From JAAYCI01 sp964550985 (GTDB taxonomy: Bacteria; Bacillota; Clostridia; Oscillospirales; Ruminococcaceae): a stretch of 46,194 bases of DNA. Shown piece by piece: positions 33,491-42,146 of the stretch; within the stretch, counting starts at the first letter, position 1, and the number at the start of each line of letters is the position of its first letter. Both the position numbers and the translations under genes were made by a program. The stretch is from contig CAZKBM010000016.1 in the NCBI GenBank assembly GCA_964550985.1, positions 1 to 46,194 of the forward strand. Reading direction: 5' to 3'. The notes below the pieces were generated by a model that was not told the origin of the DNA, searched no databases, and was given only the letters and a program-made list of their open reading frames with translations.

Positions 33491-34710
33491 TTGCCGGGGC
33501 CGGGGCCGCGGGGCTGTTTGCAGCGGGCAGGGCCCTGCGCGCCGGGTGCGAAGTGGCGCTGGTAGAACACATGCAGCGCCCTGGCAAAAAGCTTGCCATA
33601 ACGGGCAAGGGGCGCTGTAACCTTACAAATGCCTGCGATGAGCGGGAGTTTTTGCAAAATGTACGCCATAACCCCCGCTTTTTGTACAGTGCGGTATATG
33701 CCCTGCCCCCGCAGGCTGTAATGGATTTTTTTGCGGACGAACTGGGCCTGCCCTTAAAAACCGAGCGGGGCCGGCGGGTTTTCCCCCTGAGCGACAGGGC
33801 CGAGGACGTGGTGGAGGCCCTGAAAACCGATGCGAAGGACGCAGAGTTTATACAGGGCCGGGCCATGGAGGTTTTAAGGAACCCCGAGGGGGCCGCCGCG
33901 GGCCTGCGGCTGGAAGATGGCAGGATGCTATACGCGGATGCCGTGCTGCTGGCAACCGGGGGGCTTTCTTACCCGCTTACGGGCAGCACCGGCCTGGGTT
34001 ATAAAATGGCCGAGCAGCTAGGGCACCATATTGTGCCCCCCGCCCCCAGCCTTGTGGCGCTGGTGGAAAAGGGAACCTGGGCGGGGCGGATGCAGGGCCT
34101 GAGCCTGCGCAACGTAAGGCTGAACCTGCTGCAAAACGGCAGGCAGGTATACAGTGAGCAGGGGGAGATGCTTTTCACCCATTTTGGTGTCTCGGGGCCG
34201 CTCACCCTTTCGGCCAGCGCCTATGTGGATGACCCCAAAAAGCAAAAATACACCCTGCAAATAGATTTAAAACCCGCCCTGAGCCCCGAGGCGCTGGAAA
34301 AACGGATGCAACGGGACTTTGACGAATTTGCGGCCAAAGATGCCGCGAATAGCCTAGATAAGCTGTTGCCCGCCGCCATGCGGCCGGTGATGCTGGAGCG
34401 CTGGGGGATAGACCCGCGCAAAAAGGCAGGGCAGATTACCCGCGCCGAACGCCAGCGGCTGCTGGCGCTGGTGAAGGGGTTTGGCCTGGAGATTGCAGCC
34501 AAGGGGGATTTGGCCCACGCGGTGATTACGGCGGGTGGGGTGGACACCCGCGAGGTGAACCCCAAAACCATGGAGAGCCGCCTTTGCAAAGGCCTGTATT
34601 TTGCCGGGGAGATTTTGGATGTGGACGCCTACACGGGCGGCTACAACCTGCAAATTGCTTGGTGTACCGCCCATGCGGCGGCCTGCGCTGTGGCTGCATG
34701 TAGGCCCTGA
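33475..34710 (+). CDS. BaiN/HI0933-family NAD(P)/FAD-dependent oxidoreductase
   Basis: 411-residue flavoprotein of the HI0933/YhiN family: GAGAAGL FAD loop at the N-terminus, GKKLAITGKGRCNLTN, LLATGGLSYPLTGSTG and the C-terminal LYFAGEILDVDAYTGGYNLQIAW. Members are annotated as aminoacetone oxidases or BaiN-type reductases; the cellular role is poorly defined. ATG 33475 lies inside the end of the membrane-protein gene. In Clostridia this gene commonly precedes cmk, as here, so the glycan operon appears to sit directly upstream of a conserved block. Confidence 0.88.
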   Translation: MPKLLIAGAGAAGLFAAGRALRAGCEVALVEHMQRPGKKLAITGKGRCNLTNACDEREFLQNVRHNPRFLYSAVYALPPQAVMDFFADELGLPLKTERGRRVFPLSDRAEDVVEALKTDAKDAEFIQGRAMEVLRNPEGAAAGLRLEDGRMLYADAVLLATGGLSYPLTGSTGLGYKMAEQLGHHIVPPAPSLVALVEKGTWAGRMQGLSLRNVRLNLLQNGRQVYSEQGEMLFTHFGVSGPLTLSASAYVDDPKKQKYTLQIDLKPALSPEALEKRMQRDFDEFAAKDAANSLDKLLPAAMRPVMLERWGIDPRKKAGQITRAERQRLLALVKGFGLEIAAKGDLAHAVITAGGVDTREVNPKTMESRLCKGLYFAGEILDVDAYTGGYNLQIAWCTAHAAACAVAACRP

Positions 34711-34747
34711 TGCAGGGTGTGACCTACCCAAATAAGGAGGAAAAAGT

Positions 34748-35428
34748 ATGATTTCCATTGCCATTGACGGGCCTTCGGGCGCGGGCAAAAGCACCCTGAG
34801 CCGGGCGCTGGCCCAAAAACTGGGTTTTTTGTATGTGGATACGGGGGCGATGTACCGGGCGGTGGGGCTGGCGGCCCTGCGCGCGGGGCTGCCCACAAAA
34901 GACGCCGAGGCTGTGGAAGCGCTGCTTTGCAAAACCGAGGTCTCGCTGCAGCACGCCGAAGGGGTGCAAAAGGTGTATTTAAACGGGGAGGATGTGTCTG
35001 CGGCCATCCGGGCCGAGGCGGTTTCCATGGCGGCCAGCGATGTTTCGGCCCACCCGGCCGTGCGCGCCTTTTTGCTGGATACCCAGCGCCGCTTGGCCCG
35101 CGAGTATGACGTGCTGATGGACGGGCGGGACATTGGCACCGTGGTGCTGCCAAACGCGAATTTAAAAATCTTTTTAACCGCCGCCGCAGAGGACCGCGCC
35201 CGCCGCCGCTATGAGGAGCTGCTGGCCAAAGGGGAAAGGGCCGACTATGAAAAGGTGCTGGAGGACGTAAAACAGCGTGATTACAACGACAGCCACCGCG
35301 CCGCCGCCCCCTTAAAAAAGGCCGAGGACGCGGTGGAGGCAAACACCACGGGAAACAGTTTTGAGCAGTCCCTCAGCCAGCTAGAGGGCATCATTCGGCA
35401 GCACTTGCCAAACTTGCAACATTCGTAA
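34748..35428 (+). CDS. cmk: Cytidylate kinase
   Basis: Phosphorylates CMP and dCMP for pyrimidine nucleotide supply. The Walker A loop GPSGAGKST is at residues 8-16, followed by the family sequences YVDTGAMYRAVGLAAL, the CMP-binding MDGRDIGTVVLPNA and the lid RARRRYEEL. 226 residues. ATG 34748 follows AAGGAGG. baiN-cmk-ispH/S1 is a conserved clostridial order. Confidence 0.97.
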   Translation: MISIAIDGPSGAGKSTLSRALAQKLGFLYVDTGAMYRAVGLAALRAGLPTKDAEAVEALLCKTEVSLQHAEGVQKVYLNGEDVSAAIRAEAVSMAASDVSAHPAVRAFLLDTQRRLAREYDVLMDGRDIGTVVLPNANLKIFLTAAAEDRARRRYEELLAKGERADYEKVLEDVKQRDYNDSHRAAAPLKKAEDAVEANTTGNSFEQSLSQLEGIIRQHLPNLQHS

Positions 35429-35441
35429 ATGGGTTTTGCTG

Positions 35442-35469
35442 TTGGCAATAAAAGGTACTTTATTATAAA
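35442..35469 (+). promoter_or_regulatory. Promoter for ispH-S1
   Basis: TTGGCA and TATAAA with 16-base spacing just after cmk. The ~70-base leader contains a GGCGCC/GGCGCC hairpin (35499-35504 with 35514-35519) before the ribosome binding site AAGGAGA. Confidence 0.65.
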
Positions 35470-35544
35470 AGGGGCCATGCACCCCTGGGGCTATAGGCGG
35501 CGCCTTAGGGTACGGCGCCCCACTAAAGCAAGGAGAACCCAAAC

Positions 35545-37662
35545 ATGAAGCAGCCCAAAACCCCGCAAAGGCCAACCTTGCCAATTGCCATAGAACTTGC
35601 CAAAACCGCCGGCTTCTGCTTTGGGGTGGACCGCGCCGTGCGCATCACCGAGGCGCTTTTGGCCGAGGGTAAACCCGTTGTCACCTTGGGTCCTCTCATC
35701 CATAACCCCCAGGTGATAGAGGAATTGGCCGCCAAAGGGGTAAAGGTGGCAAAGAGCCCAGAGGAAGTGCCCCAGGGCAGTGTGGCGGTCATCCGCAGCC
35801 ACGGCGTGCCCCCCGCCATACGGGAAAGCCTGCTGCAAAGCGGGGTACAAGTGGCAGATGCCACCTGCCCCTATGTGCAGAAGATTCACAATATAGCCAA
35901 AGAATGCCATAATAATGGCCAAATATTGCTGCTTGCCGGGGATGCGGGGCATCCTGAGGTGCAGGGGATAGCGGGTGAAGCGCCCGATGTGACGTTTATC
36001 TTTTCAAACGAAAGAGAATTAGACGATATACTGAATAAAATAAATTTGCAGAAAAAAGTTGTGGCCGTGGCACAAACCACGTTTGAGGTGGAAGAGTGGG
36101 CCAAATGCAGGGCACTGATTAAAAAAGTGTGTACAAACAGCACCGTTTTTGATACAATATGTAGAGCAACACAGGCGAGGCAGAAAGAAGCAGAGGAACT
36201 GAGCCGCCGCAGCGACCTTATGGTTGTAATTGGTGGGGAGGGTTCCTCAAATACCCGTAAGCTGTACCGTGTAGCTGCGGCGCACACCCGGGCCGTTCAA
36301 GTGGAAAATGCCACACAGCTTTGTGGTATTGAACTGGCGGGGGTGAAACAGGTAGGCATCACAGCGGGTGCTTCCACTCCATCGTCTGCAATTGAGGAGG
36401 TACAAACCACCATGAGCGATCTGATTCGTGACGGAGAGAAAAGCTTTGAGGAAATGCTGGACGACTCGATGAAGCCGGTTTATGCCGGGCAGGTGGTGAA
36501 GGGAGTCGTTGAAGCGGTTTCTGCCAACGAGATTACCGTGGACATTGGCACCAAGCACACTGGCATTGTTAAGCTGGAAGAGTTGACGGATGACCCGGCG
36601 ATTCGCAGCGCCGAGGAAGTTGCCAAACGGGACGACGAGATGGACCTGGTTGTGGTAAAGGTGAACGACCAGGACGGTATTGTATACCTTTCCAAACGGC
36701 AGATGGAGGCCCGCAAGGGTGCCATTGAGGTGGAAAAAGCCGCCGAAGAGGGCACCGTGATGGATGGCTACGTGGTGGAATCCAACAAAGGCGGCCTTGT
36801 GGCAAACGTAAAAGGCGTAAAGGTGTTTATCCCTGCAAGCCAGGCCACCGTGCGCCGCGGCGAGGATTACACCGCCCTTGTGCGCCAACATGTAAAGCTG
36901 AAAATTAAAGAGTACAGCCCCCGCCGCACCATTGGCAGCATTCGCGAGGTGCTGGCTGAGGAACAAAGCGCCCTGCGGGAGAAGTTCTGGGGCGATGTGG
37001 AAGTGGGCAAAAAATATATTGGTACGGTAAAAAGCCTCACCAATTACGGCGCTTTTGTGGATATTGGCGGCGTGGATGGGCTTGTGCACATCTCAGAACT
37101 TTCGTGGAACCGCATCAAGCACCCCAGCGAGGTGGTGCAGGCGGGCGATACCATTGAGGTATATGTAAAAGATTTGGACACCGAGAACCAAAAGGTTTCG
37201 CTGGGCTTTAAAAAGCAGGAGGACAACCCCTGGGAGCAACTGCGCAGCGAATATCCCCTTGGCAGTGTGTTCACAGCCCCGGTGGTAAGCCTTACCCAGT
37301 TTGGCGCGTTTGTGCGCATCCTACCCGGTATCGACGGCCTGGTTCACATCAGCGAAATCAGCCATGAGCGGGTGGAAAAGGTGGCCGACGCCCTGAAGGT
37401 GGGGGACGAAGTGGAAGTAAAACTGCTGGATGTGGACTTTGACCGCAAGCGCATCAGCCTTTCGATGAAGGCCCTGCTGGATGCACCCGAAGGCGACGCG
37501 CCGCGCAGCGGCGAAGATGAGGTGGTAGCCAGCGCCACAGAGGAAGAGACCACCATCGACCCCTCTTTGCAGGACGAAATTGAGGCCGCCGTGGTGGAGG
37601 AGGTGGCCGTGGCCACCGAAGAGCTGGACGAAGAATTGGAAAACGGCGCAGCAGAAGAGTAA
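35545..37662 (+). CDS. ispH: IspH (HMBPP reductase) fused to ribosomal S1-type domains
   Basis: 705-residue bifunctional protein. Residues ~13-285 are IspH, the [4Fe-4S] enzyme that makes IPP and DMAPP in the last MEP-pathway step. Cluster ligands are C25 (AGFCFGV), C108 (DATCPYV) and C206 (TICRATQ), and GGEGSSNTRKL and ITAGASTPSSAIEEV are present. From ~314 four S1 RNA-binding repeats follow (about 314, 402, 487, 571), the last two with GAFVxI...GLVHISE. A Glu-rich tail ends the protein. This fusion is known in Clostridia, where it supplies the S1-like protein. A stretch near 36000-36170 is unusually AT-rich for the window. ATG 35545 follows AAGGAGA. Confidence 0.96.
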   Translation: MKQPKTPQRPTLPIAIELAKTAGFCFGVDRAVRITEALLAEGKPVVTLGPLIHNPQVIEELAAKGVKVAKSPEEVPQGSVAVIRSHGVPPAIRESLLQSGVQVADATCPYVQKIHNIAKECHNNGQILLLAGDAGHPEVQGIAGEAPDVTFIFSNERELDDILNKINLQKKVVAVAQTTFEVEEWAKCRALIKKVCTNSTVFDTICRATQARQKEAEELSRRSDLMVVIGGEGSSNTRKLYRVAAAHTRAVQVENATQLCGIELAGVKQVGITAGASTPSSAIEEVQTTMSDLIRDGEKSFEEMLDDSMKPVYAGQVVKGVVEAVSANEITVDIGTKHTGIVKLEELTDDPAIRSAEEVAKRDDEMDLVVVKVNDQDGIVYLSKRQMEARKGAIEVEKAAEEGTVMDGYVVESNKGGLVANVKGVKVFIPASQATVRRGEDYTALVRQHVKLKIKEYSPRRTIGSIREVLAEEQSALREKFWGDVEVGKKYIGTVKSLTNYGAFVDIGGVDGLVHISELSWNRIKHPSEVVQAGDTIEVYVKDLDTENQKVSLGFKKQEDNPWEQLRSEYPLGSVFTAPVVSLTQFGAFVRILPGIDGLVHISEISHERVEKVADALKVGDEVEVKLLDVDFDRKRISLSMKALLDAPEGDAPRSGEDEVVASATEEETTIDPSLQDEIEAAVVEEVAVATEELDEELENGAAEE

Positions 37663-37680
37663 TCTTGCCAATCATAGCAA

Positions 37681-37714
37681 AAGAGGGCAAATTCTATTTG
37701 CTCTCTTTTCTTTT
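37681..37714 (+). terminator. Intrinsic terminator after ispH-S1
   Basis: AAGAGGGCAAAT pairs with ATTTGCTCTCTT around a TCT loop (one mismatch or wobble), followed by TTCTTTT. It starts 18 bases past the stop. Confidence 0.9.
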
Positions 37715-37766
37715 ATAACAAGCACCCAAGAGTAGGGTGTTGGCAAAGGGAAGAAGGGAAATTACC

Positions 37767-38543
37767 ATGGAACAGACACTTTCACAAAAGGGTGGCGGCA
37801 AGGGCCTATCGGGCGGGGCGCTTAAAATGGTGGCCATTGTGGCTATGTTTATTGACCACGCGGCCTTTTTGGTAAGCCCCATTTACTACAGCCCACTTGG
37901 GGTGGCGCTGCACTTCATCGGCCGCCTTACCGGGCCGCTGATGTTCTTTTTTATTGTAGAAGGATACCACTATACCCGCAACGCAAACCGCTATACAGCG
38001 CGCCTTGCCCTGTTTGCACTCATCTCCTATCTACCGTTTGTTTTGTATTTTAACAATGGCTTACCGCAGGCGCCGTCCGGCTGGCTGCGCCTCAATGTCA
38101 TCTATACCCTGCTTTTGGGGCTTTTGGCCCTGCGCGCCAGGCACGAGGTGAAAAACCCCGTTCTATCTGTTACGCTGATTGGGCTGTGCCTTGCTTGCTC
38201 GGTGTATGGAGACTGGGGCTTTTTTGCGGTAATTGCCATACTGATGATGGACTTTTTACGCGAGAACCGAACGGCACTGCGCGCCGGTTTTTGCCTGTTG
38301 GCCCTTTTGTACGGGGTAATGCCCATGTTTCAAAGCCTTATCATGGGCCCTGCCGGTGCCGCAGATCTTTACCTGGTAGCGATTATTTTAAGCTTGGGGA
38401 TGCTGGTGCCCATGTTGCTTTTGGGCCTGTATAACGGGCGGCGCGGCAAGGGCGGAAAATGGCTATTTTACATTTTTTACCCCGCGCACCTGCTGGTGCT
38501 GTGGATTATGGCGCAGTCACTGGGCTTACAGGTGGTGGCGTAA
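37767..38543 (+). CDS. TraX-family membrane protein
   Basis: 258-residue polytopic membrane protein of the TraX family, related to F-pilin acetylase and common in Firmicutes with unknown role. Family sequences seen: LKMVAIVAMFIDHAAF at the first helix, IGRLTGPLMFFFIVEGYHYTRN, and the C-terminal WLFYIFYPAHLLVLWI. The open frame begins at 37737, but ATG 37767 lies 7 bases after AAGGGA and is preferred. The conserved His residues (IDHAAF and PAHL) suggest acyltransferase-like chemistry (family inference). No conjugation genes are nearby. Confidence 0.88.
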   Translation: MEQTLSQKGGGKGLSGGALKMVAIVAMFIDHAAFLVSPIYYSPLGVALHFIGRLTGPLMFFFIVEGYHYTRNANRYTARLALFALISYLPFVLYFNNGLPQAPSGWLRLNVIYTLLLGLLALRARHEVKNPVLSVTLIGLCLACSVYGDWGFFAVIAILMMDFLRENRTALRAGFCLLALLYGVMPMFQSLIMGPAGAADLYLVAIILSLGMLVPMLLLGLYNGRRGKGGKWLFYIFYPAHLLVLWIMAQSLGLQVVA

Positions 38544-38563
38544 GTATTTATTGGCTTCTGCGG

Positions 38564-38592
38564 TTGCCTAAGGTGCAAGAATAGAGTATACT
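38564..38592 (+). promoter_or_regulatory. Promoter for the DUF1858-trmK-nif3 genes
   Basis: TTGCCT and TATACT with exactly 17-base spacing, in the 101-base gap after the TraX gene. The predicted leader is ~45 bases and ends with AAGGAG. Confidence 0.7.
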
Positions 38593-38644
38593 GAAAAAGG
38601 CCGAAAAGGCATGTAACTTTTGCAAAAGAAGGAGAAATATTGGC

Positions 38645-38833
38645 ATGGTTTACACAAAAGATATGATTATTGGCGAAATTTTGGATAAGGACGAAAGCAA
38701 GGCGCCCATCTTTTTAGAGATGGGAATGCACTGCCTGGGCTGCCCGGCCTCCCGCGGGGAGACGCTGGAGGAGGCCTGCATGGTACACGGCCAGAATGTA
38801 GAGGATATTCTGGTAAAGCTGAACCAGGCCTAA
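38645..38833 (+). CDS. DUF1858 domain protein
   Basis: 62-residue protein consisting of a single DUF1858 domain: it starts with YTKDMIIGEILD, then PIFLEMGMHCLGCPAS with the conserved C-x2-C, and ends in a helix VEDILVKLNQA. DUF1858 is found alone or fused to hybrid-cluster or disulfide-reductase proteins and is presumed redox-related. ATG 38645 has AAGGAG 10 bases upstream. trmK follows after one base. Confidence 0.9.
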   Translation: MVYTKDMIIGEILDKDESKAPIFLEMGMHCLGCPASRGETLEEACMVHGQNVEDILVKLNQA

Positions 38834-38834
38834 G

Positions 38835-39566
38835 GTGCCAAAGCGAGAGGAAACTCTGCCAAAAGCAGGGGAGATGTACCGCGCCGGGCGTCCGTCGCCC
38901 GGCGCTCGTTTGCTTACAGCGGCCAGCCTGGTGCAAAAAGGCCACACGGTGGCCGATATTGGCTGCGACCATGGAAAGCTGGCCGTTTGGCTTGTGCTGC
39001 GCGGCCATTGCCCCAAGGTGGTGGCCGTGGATGCCCGCCCCCTGCCCCTGGCCCGTGCACAGGCGCTGGCGAGGCAGTGCAAGGTGGCATCGCTTGTGGA
39101 TTGCCGCCTGGGCGATGGGCTGGGCCCCGTTTTACCGGGCGAGGCCCAGGAGATAGTGATTGCGGGGCTTTCGGGCGAGACCATAGCCGAAATTTTGGCA
39201 AAGGCCCCCTGGCTGCGGCAATATAGCCCCCACCTGATTTTACAGCCGGCCTGCCGGGCCGAAGTTTTGCGCCGCTGGCTGTGTGAAAATGGGTTTTCGA
39301 TTGAACAGGAAAAGCCCGTGGAAGAACGTGGCCGGGCCTATACAACCCTTTTGGTAAAAGCCGGTGGCAGGGTGCAGGCCCCCACCCCCCTGTTCTGTGA
39401 GCTGGGGCTTTTGCCAAAAGCCCCCTCGGCCGCTGCGGTGCGCCTGGTGCAAGGGCGGCTGGTAGATTTAAAAAATCGCCTAAAGGCGCCGCTTACAAAG
39501 GCGGAAAAGGAAGCGCTGCAGGCGCTGATACAGGAGGCAGAGGAATGCCTAAAATTCATGAGATAG
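38835..39566 (+). CDS. trmK: tRNA (adenine(22)-N1)-methyltransferase TrmK
   Basis: SAM-dependent methyltransferase making m1A22 in tRNA. The SAM loop VADIGCDHGKLAVWL is followed by VVAVDARPLPL, the family sequence VIAGLSGETIAEIL, LILQPACRAEVLRRWL and a C-terminal coiled-coil region. The start is unclear: GTG 38835 overlaps the previous stop region and has no good ribosome binding site, while ATG 38874 directly follows GGGGAG and would remove only 13 nonconserved residues. It overlaps nif3 by 22 bases; the trmK-nif3 pair is conserved in Firmicutes. Confidence 0.9.
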   Translation: MPKREETLPKAGEMYRAGRPSPGARLLTAASLVQKGHTVADIGCDHGKLAVWLVLRGHCPKVVAVDARPLPLARAQALARQCKVASLVDCRLGDGLGPVLPGEAQEIVIAGLSGETIAEILAKAPWLRQYSPHLILQPACRAEVLRRWLCENGFSIEQEKPVEERGRAYTTLLVKAGGRVQAPTPLFCELGLLPKAPSAAAVRLVQGRLVDLKNRLKAPLTKAEKEALQALIQEAEECLKFMR

Positions 39567-40297
39567 CCGCGTTTATGGAGACATTTGCCCCACCGGAACT
39601 GGCCGAGGAGTGGGACAACTGCGGCACTTTGGTAAACTGCGGGGGCGAGGCCAAGCGGCTGATGTGTGCGCTGGATATCACGGGCGCCGTGGTAGCCGAG
39701 GCCGAAGAGGCGGGTTGCCAACTCATCGTAGCCCACCACCCGGTTATTTTTCATCCCCTGCGGCAGATAAAAAGCGGCGAGGTGGTGTATAAGCTGATTC
39801 GCAAGCACATCAGCGCCATCTGTGTGCACACCAGCCTGGACGCCGCAACCGGTGGGGTGAATGATATCCTGGCGGCCATTTTTGGCATGGTGGACCCCCT
39901 GCCCTTCGCCCGCATGGGGCGGGTGGGACAGCTGCGCCAAAGCACAACAGCCACCCAACTGGCCGAAAGCTGCGCCGAGCGTTTTTCGGCCCATGTGCGC
40001 TATGTGGACGCCGGCAGACCCGTTAAGCGTTTGGCCGTTTTGGGCGGCAGCGGCGGGGGGCTGGTAGAAGAGGCCCTGCAGGCCGAAGCCGACTGCATCT
40101 TTACGGGCGAAGCCGACCACCACGATGCGATAGACGCCCGCGAGGCTGGCATTTCCCTCATCGTTGCGGGGCATTACTCCACCGAATTTCCCGTGGTGCC
40201 TGTGATGGCAGACCGCCTGATTAAGCACTTCCCGGACCTAACCGTTCTCATCAGCCGCCAGGGGAAGGACCCCTTCCGCTATGCGGACCCAAAGTAG
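39545..40297 (+). CDS. Nif3-like dinuclear metal centre protein (YqfO family)
   Basis: 250-residue member of the NIF3/DUF34 family, which forms toroidal hexamers binding two metal ions. Metal-site sequences are IVAHHPVIFHP, CVHTSLDAA and the C-terminal GHYSTE, plus TGEADHHDA. The long YqfO insertion of some homologues is absent. ATG 39545 lies inside the end of trmK. Proposed roles include GTP cyclohydrolase-like or general metal-hydrolase activity; the function here is not established. Confidence 0.93.
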   Translation: MPKIHEIAAFMETFAPPELAEEWDNCGTLVNCGGEAKRLMCALDITGAVVAEAEEAGCQLIVAHHPVIFHPLRQIKSGEVVYKLIRKHISAICVHTSLDAATGGVNDILAAIFGMVDPLPFARMGRVGQLRQSTTATQLAESCAERFSAHVRYVDAGRPVKRLAVLGGSGGGLVEEALQAEADCIFTGEADHHDAIDAREAGISLIVAGHYSTEFPVVPVMADRLIKHFPDLTVLISRQGKDPFRYADPK

Positions 40298-40306
40298 CCG
40301 CTAAAT

Positions 40307-40323
40307 AGCCTGAAAAGGCTTTT
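40307..40323 (+). terminator. Weak intrinsic terminator after nif3
   Basis: AGCCT pairs with AGGCT around a GAAA tetraloop and leads into TTT. Short stem, so probably weak. Confidence 0.45.
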
Positions 40324-40327
40324 GATA

Positions 40328-40351
40328 TACAGCGTTTGTTCAAATGCTGTA
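40328..40351. repeat. 24-bp palindrome, copy 2
   Basis: Same sequence as 22379-22402 except one base in the left arm (TACAGCGTTTG instead of TACAGCATTTG); right arm CAAATGCTGTA is identical. It ends 19 bases before the rqcH ATG. Confidence 0.8.
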
Positions 40352-40370
40352 GGAAGTAAGAGGAGAGAGT

Positions 40371-42146
40371 ATGGCACTGGATGCCGCCACCCTGGCGCTT
40401 ACCGGCGCAGAACTGTTAGAAACCCTGGCCGAAGCCCGTATTGACCGTATTCACCAGCCAACCCGCGATGAGGTGCTTTTGCAGATGCGCACCCGCCGGG
40501 CTGGTTTTTCCTTGCTTTTGGCCGCACGCACGGGTTCGGCCAGGGTGTGCCTAACCCAGATGAAGTACGAAAACCCCGCCACCCCGCCCTCGTTTTGTAT
40601 GTTGCTGCGCAAGCATTTAACGGGCGGGCGGCTCATCGGTATCAGTAGCCCGCCCATGGAGCGGATTCTGTTTTTGGATTTTCAGTGCGTGAACGAGATG
40701 GGCGACCTGGTTTACAATACCCTGGCCGCCGAATTGATGGGCCGCTACTGTAATTTGGTGCTGGTACGCCGCGAAAAAGAAGGGGAAGGGCTGCTGGCCG
40801 GCGGCAAGATTATTGACGCCTTGAAGCGGGTGGATTTTGAGGATAGCGAGGTGCGCCAGCTGTTGCCGGGCCTTGCCTATACCCTGCCCCCGGCGCGGGG
40901 CTTGCCCGATGTGCTGCGCAGCCCCGCCCTGCTGTTTGTAGAGGAACTGGCCAGCCGTGGGGGCCCGCTTACCAAAGCCCTGGAAAAAACCGCGGGCGGG
41001 GTGGGGCCGGTGGTGGCGCGGGAGCTTGCCCACAGGGCACTTAACGGGCTAGAGGTGGATGCCGCCCAGCTTACCGAAGGGCAAAAGCAGGCGCTGATAG
41101 AGGCCTTATATGCTCTGCGGGCAGATTTTGAAGCCGGGGGAAAGCCCCAGCTTGTGCGCAGGGCCGACGGCACCCCCCTGGAGTTCAGTTTTACCCCTCT
41201 TACCCAGTACCTTCCCGCATGTACCCTGCAGGAATACCCAGGTTTTTCAGAGATGCTGGAGGGCTACTACGCCGAAAAGGATAAGGCCGAGCGGATGCGC
41301 CAAAAATCCAAGGCGCTGCGAAAAGCCGTGCAGAATTTATACGAGCGTGCCGTGCGTAAACAGGCTGCCCGCCGCGAGGAACTGGCCCAAAGCGAGGACA
41401 GCGAGCACCTGCGTATAAAAGGGGAGCTGTTAACGGCAAACCTGCACGCTTTTGAAAAAGGCCGGCGCGAAGTAAAGCTGCAAAACTGGTACACCGGCGG
41501 GGAGGAGGCCATCTCGCTGGATGTGCGCCTTTCCCCCAGCCAAAATGCCCAGCGCTATTTTAAAGAGTATAAAAAGAAGCAGACGGCGGCCACAAAACTT
41601 GCCGAATTGCTGTACACCGGCCAGCAGGAGATAGCCTACCTGGAGACGGTACTGTATGAAATTGACATTGCCGAGGGGGAGGACGCCCTTACCGAAGTGC
41701 GGGCCGAACTGAAAGCCCAGGGCTACCTGCGCTATTTTAAGCAAAAGGATAAAAAACAAAAGCCCGCGGGCTTTTTGCGCTACCGCTCTGGGGATGGGTT
41801 TTTAGTACTGGTGGGGCGCAACAACCTGCAAAACGAGCGTCTAAGCCTGAAAACCGCCCGCGGTAAAGACCTTTGGTTCCACACAAAAAACGCGCCGGGC
41901 AGCCATGTGGTGGTGATGAGCGAGGGGAAAGACATCCCCCTTGCCACCCAAAACCAGGCGGCCATGCTGGCGGTTTGGTTTTCCAGCCAAAAGCACGGCA
42001 GTAAAGTACCGGTGGATTATACCCAAGTAAAAAATCTGCGCAAAACGCGGGATTTACCCCCCGGCATGGTGCTTTATGAGCAGTACGAGACGGCCTATAT
42101 CACCCCGGAAGAAGCTGTAATACTGGGGATGGAGGAAAAAGAATAG
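40371..42146 (+). CDS. rqcH: Rqc2 homologue RqcH (NFACT protein)
   Basis: Ribosome-associated quality-control factor that binds obstructed 50S subunits and recruits tRNA-Ala to add C-terminal Ala tails; formerly called fibronectin-binding protein. Architecture: NFACT-N domain, a middle helix-hairpin-helix and coiled-coil region (about 300-440, YEGYYAEKDKAERMRQKSKAL-like), and NFACT-R at the C-terminus with LVGRNNLQNERLSLKTA and DLWFHTKNAPGSHVV. At residues 97-98, where B. subtilis RqcH has the Asp-Arg motif, this protein has Glu-Arg. 591 residues. The ATG 40371 ribosome binding site is GAGGAGAG. The stop overlaps the next gene start by one base. Confidence 0.93.
   Translation: MALDAATLALTGAELLETLAEARIDRIHQPTRDEVLLQMRTRRAGFSLLLAARTGSARVCLTQMKYENPATPPSFCMLLRKHLTGGRLIGISSPPMERILFLDFQCVNEMGDLVYNTLAAELMGRYCNLVLVRREKEGEGLLAGGKIIDALKRVDFEDSEVRQLLPGLAYTLPPARGLPDVLRSPALLFVEELASRGGPLTKALEKTAGGVGPVVARELAHRALNGLEVDAAQLTEGQKQALIEALYALRADFEAGGKPQLVRRADGTPLEFSFTPLTQYLPACTLQEYPGFSEMLEGYYAEKDKAERMRQKSKALRKAVQNLYERAVRKQAARREELAQSEDSEHLRIKGELLTANLHAFEKGRREVKLQNWYTGGEEAISLDVRLSPSQNAQRYFKEYKKKQTAATKLAELLYTGQQEIAYLETVLYEIDIAEGEDALTEVRAELKAQGYLRYFKQKDKKQKPAGFLRYRSGDGFLVLVGRNNLQNERLSLKTARGKDLWFHTKNAPGSHVVVMSEGKDIPLATQNQAAMLAVWFSSQKHGSKVPVDYTQVKNLRKTRDLPPGMVLYEQYETAYITPEEAVILGMEEKE

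Noticed and set aside
37767..38543. Conjugative element suggested by the TraX name
   Set aside because: TraX-family proteins are widespread in Firmicutes chromosomes, and no relaxase, coupling protein or type IV secretion gene is in the window.
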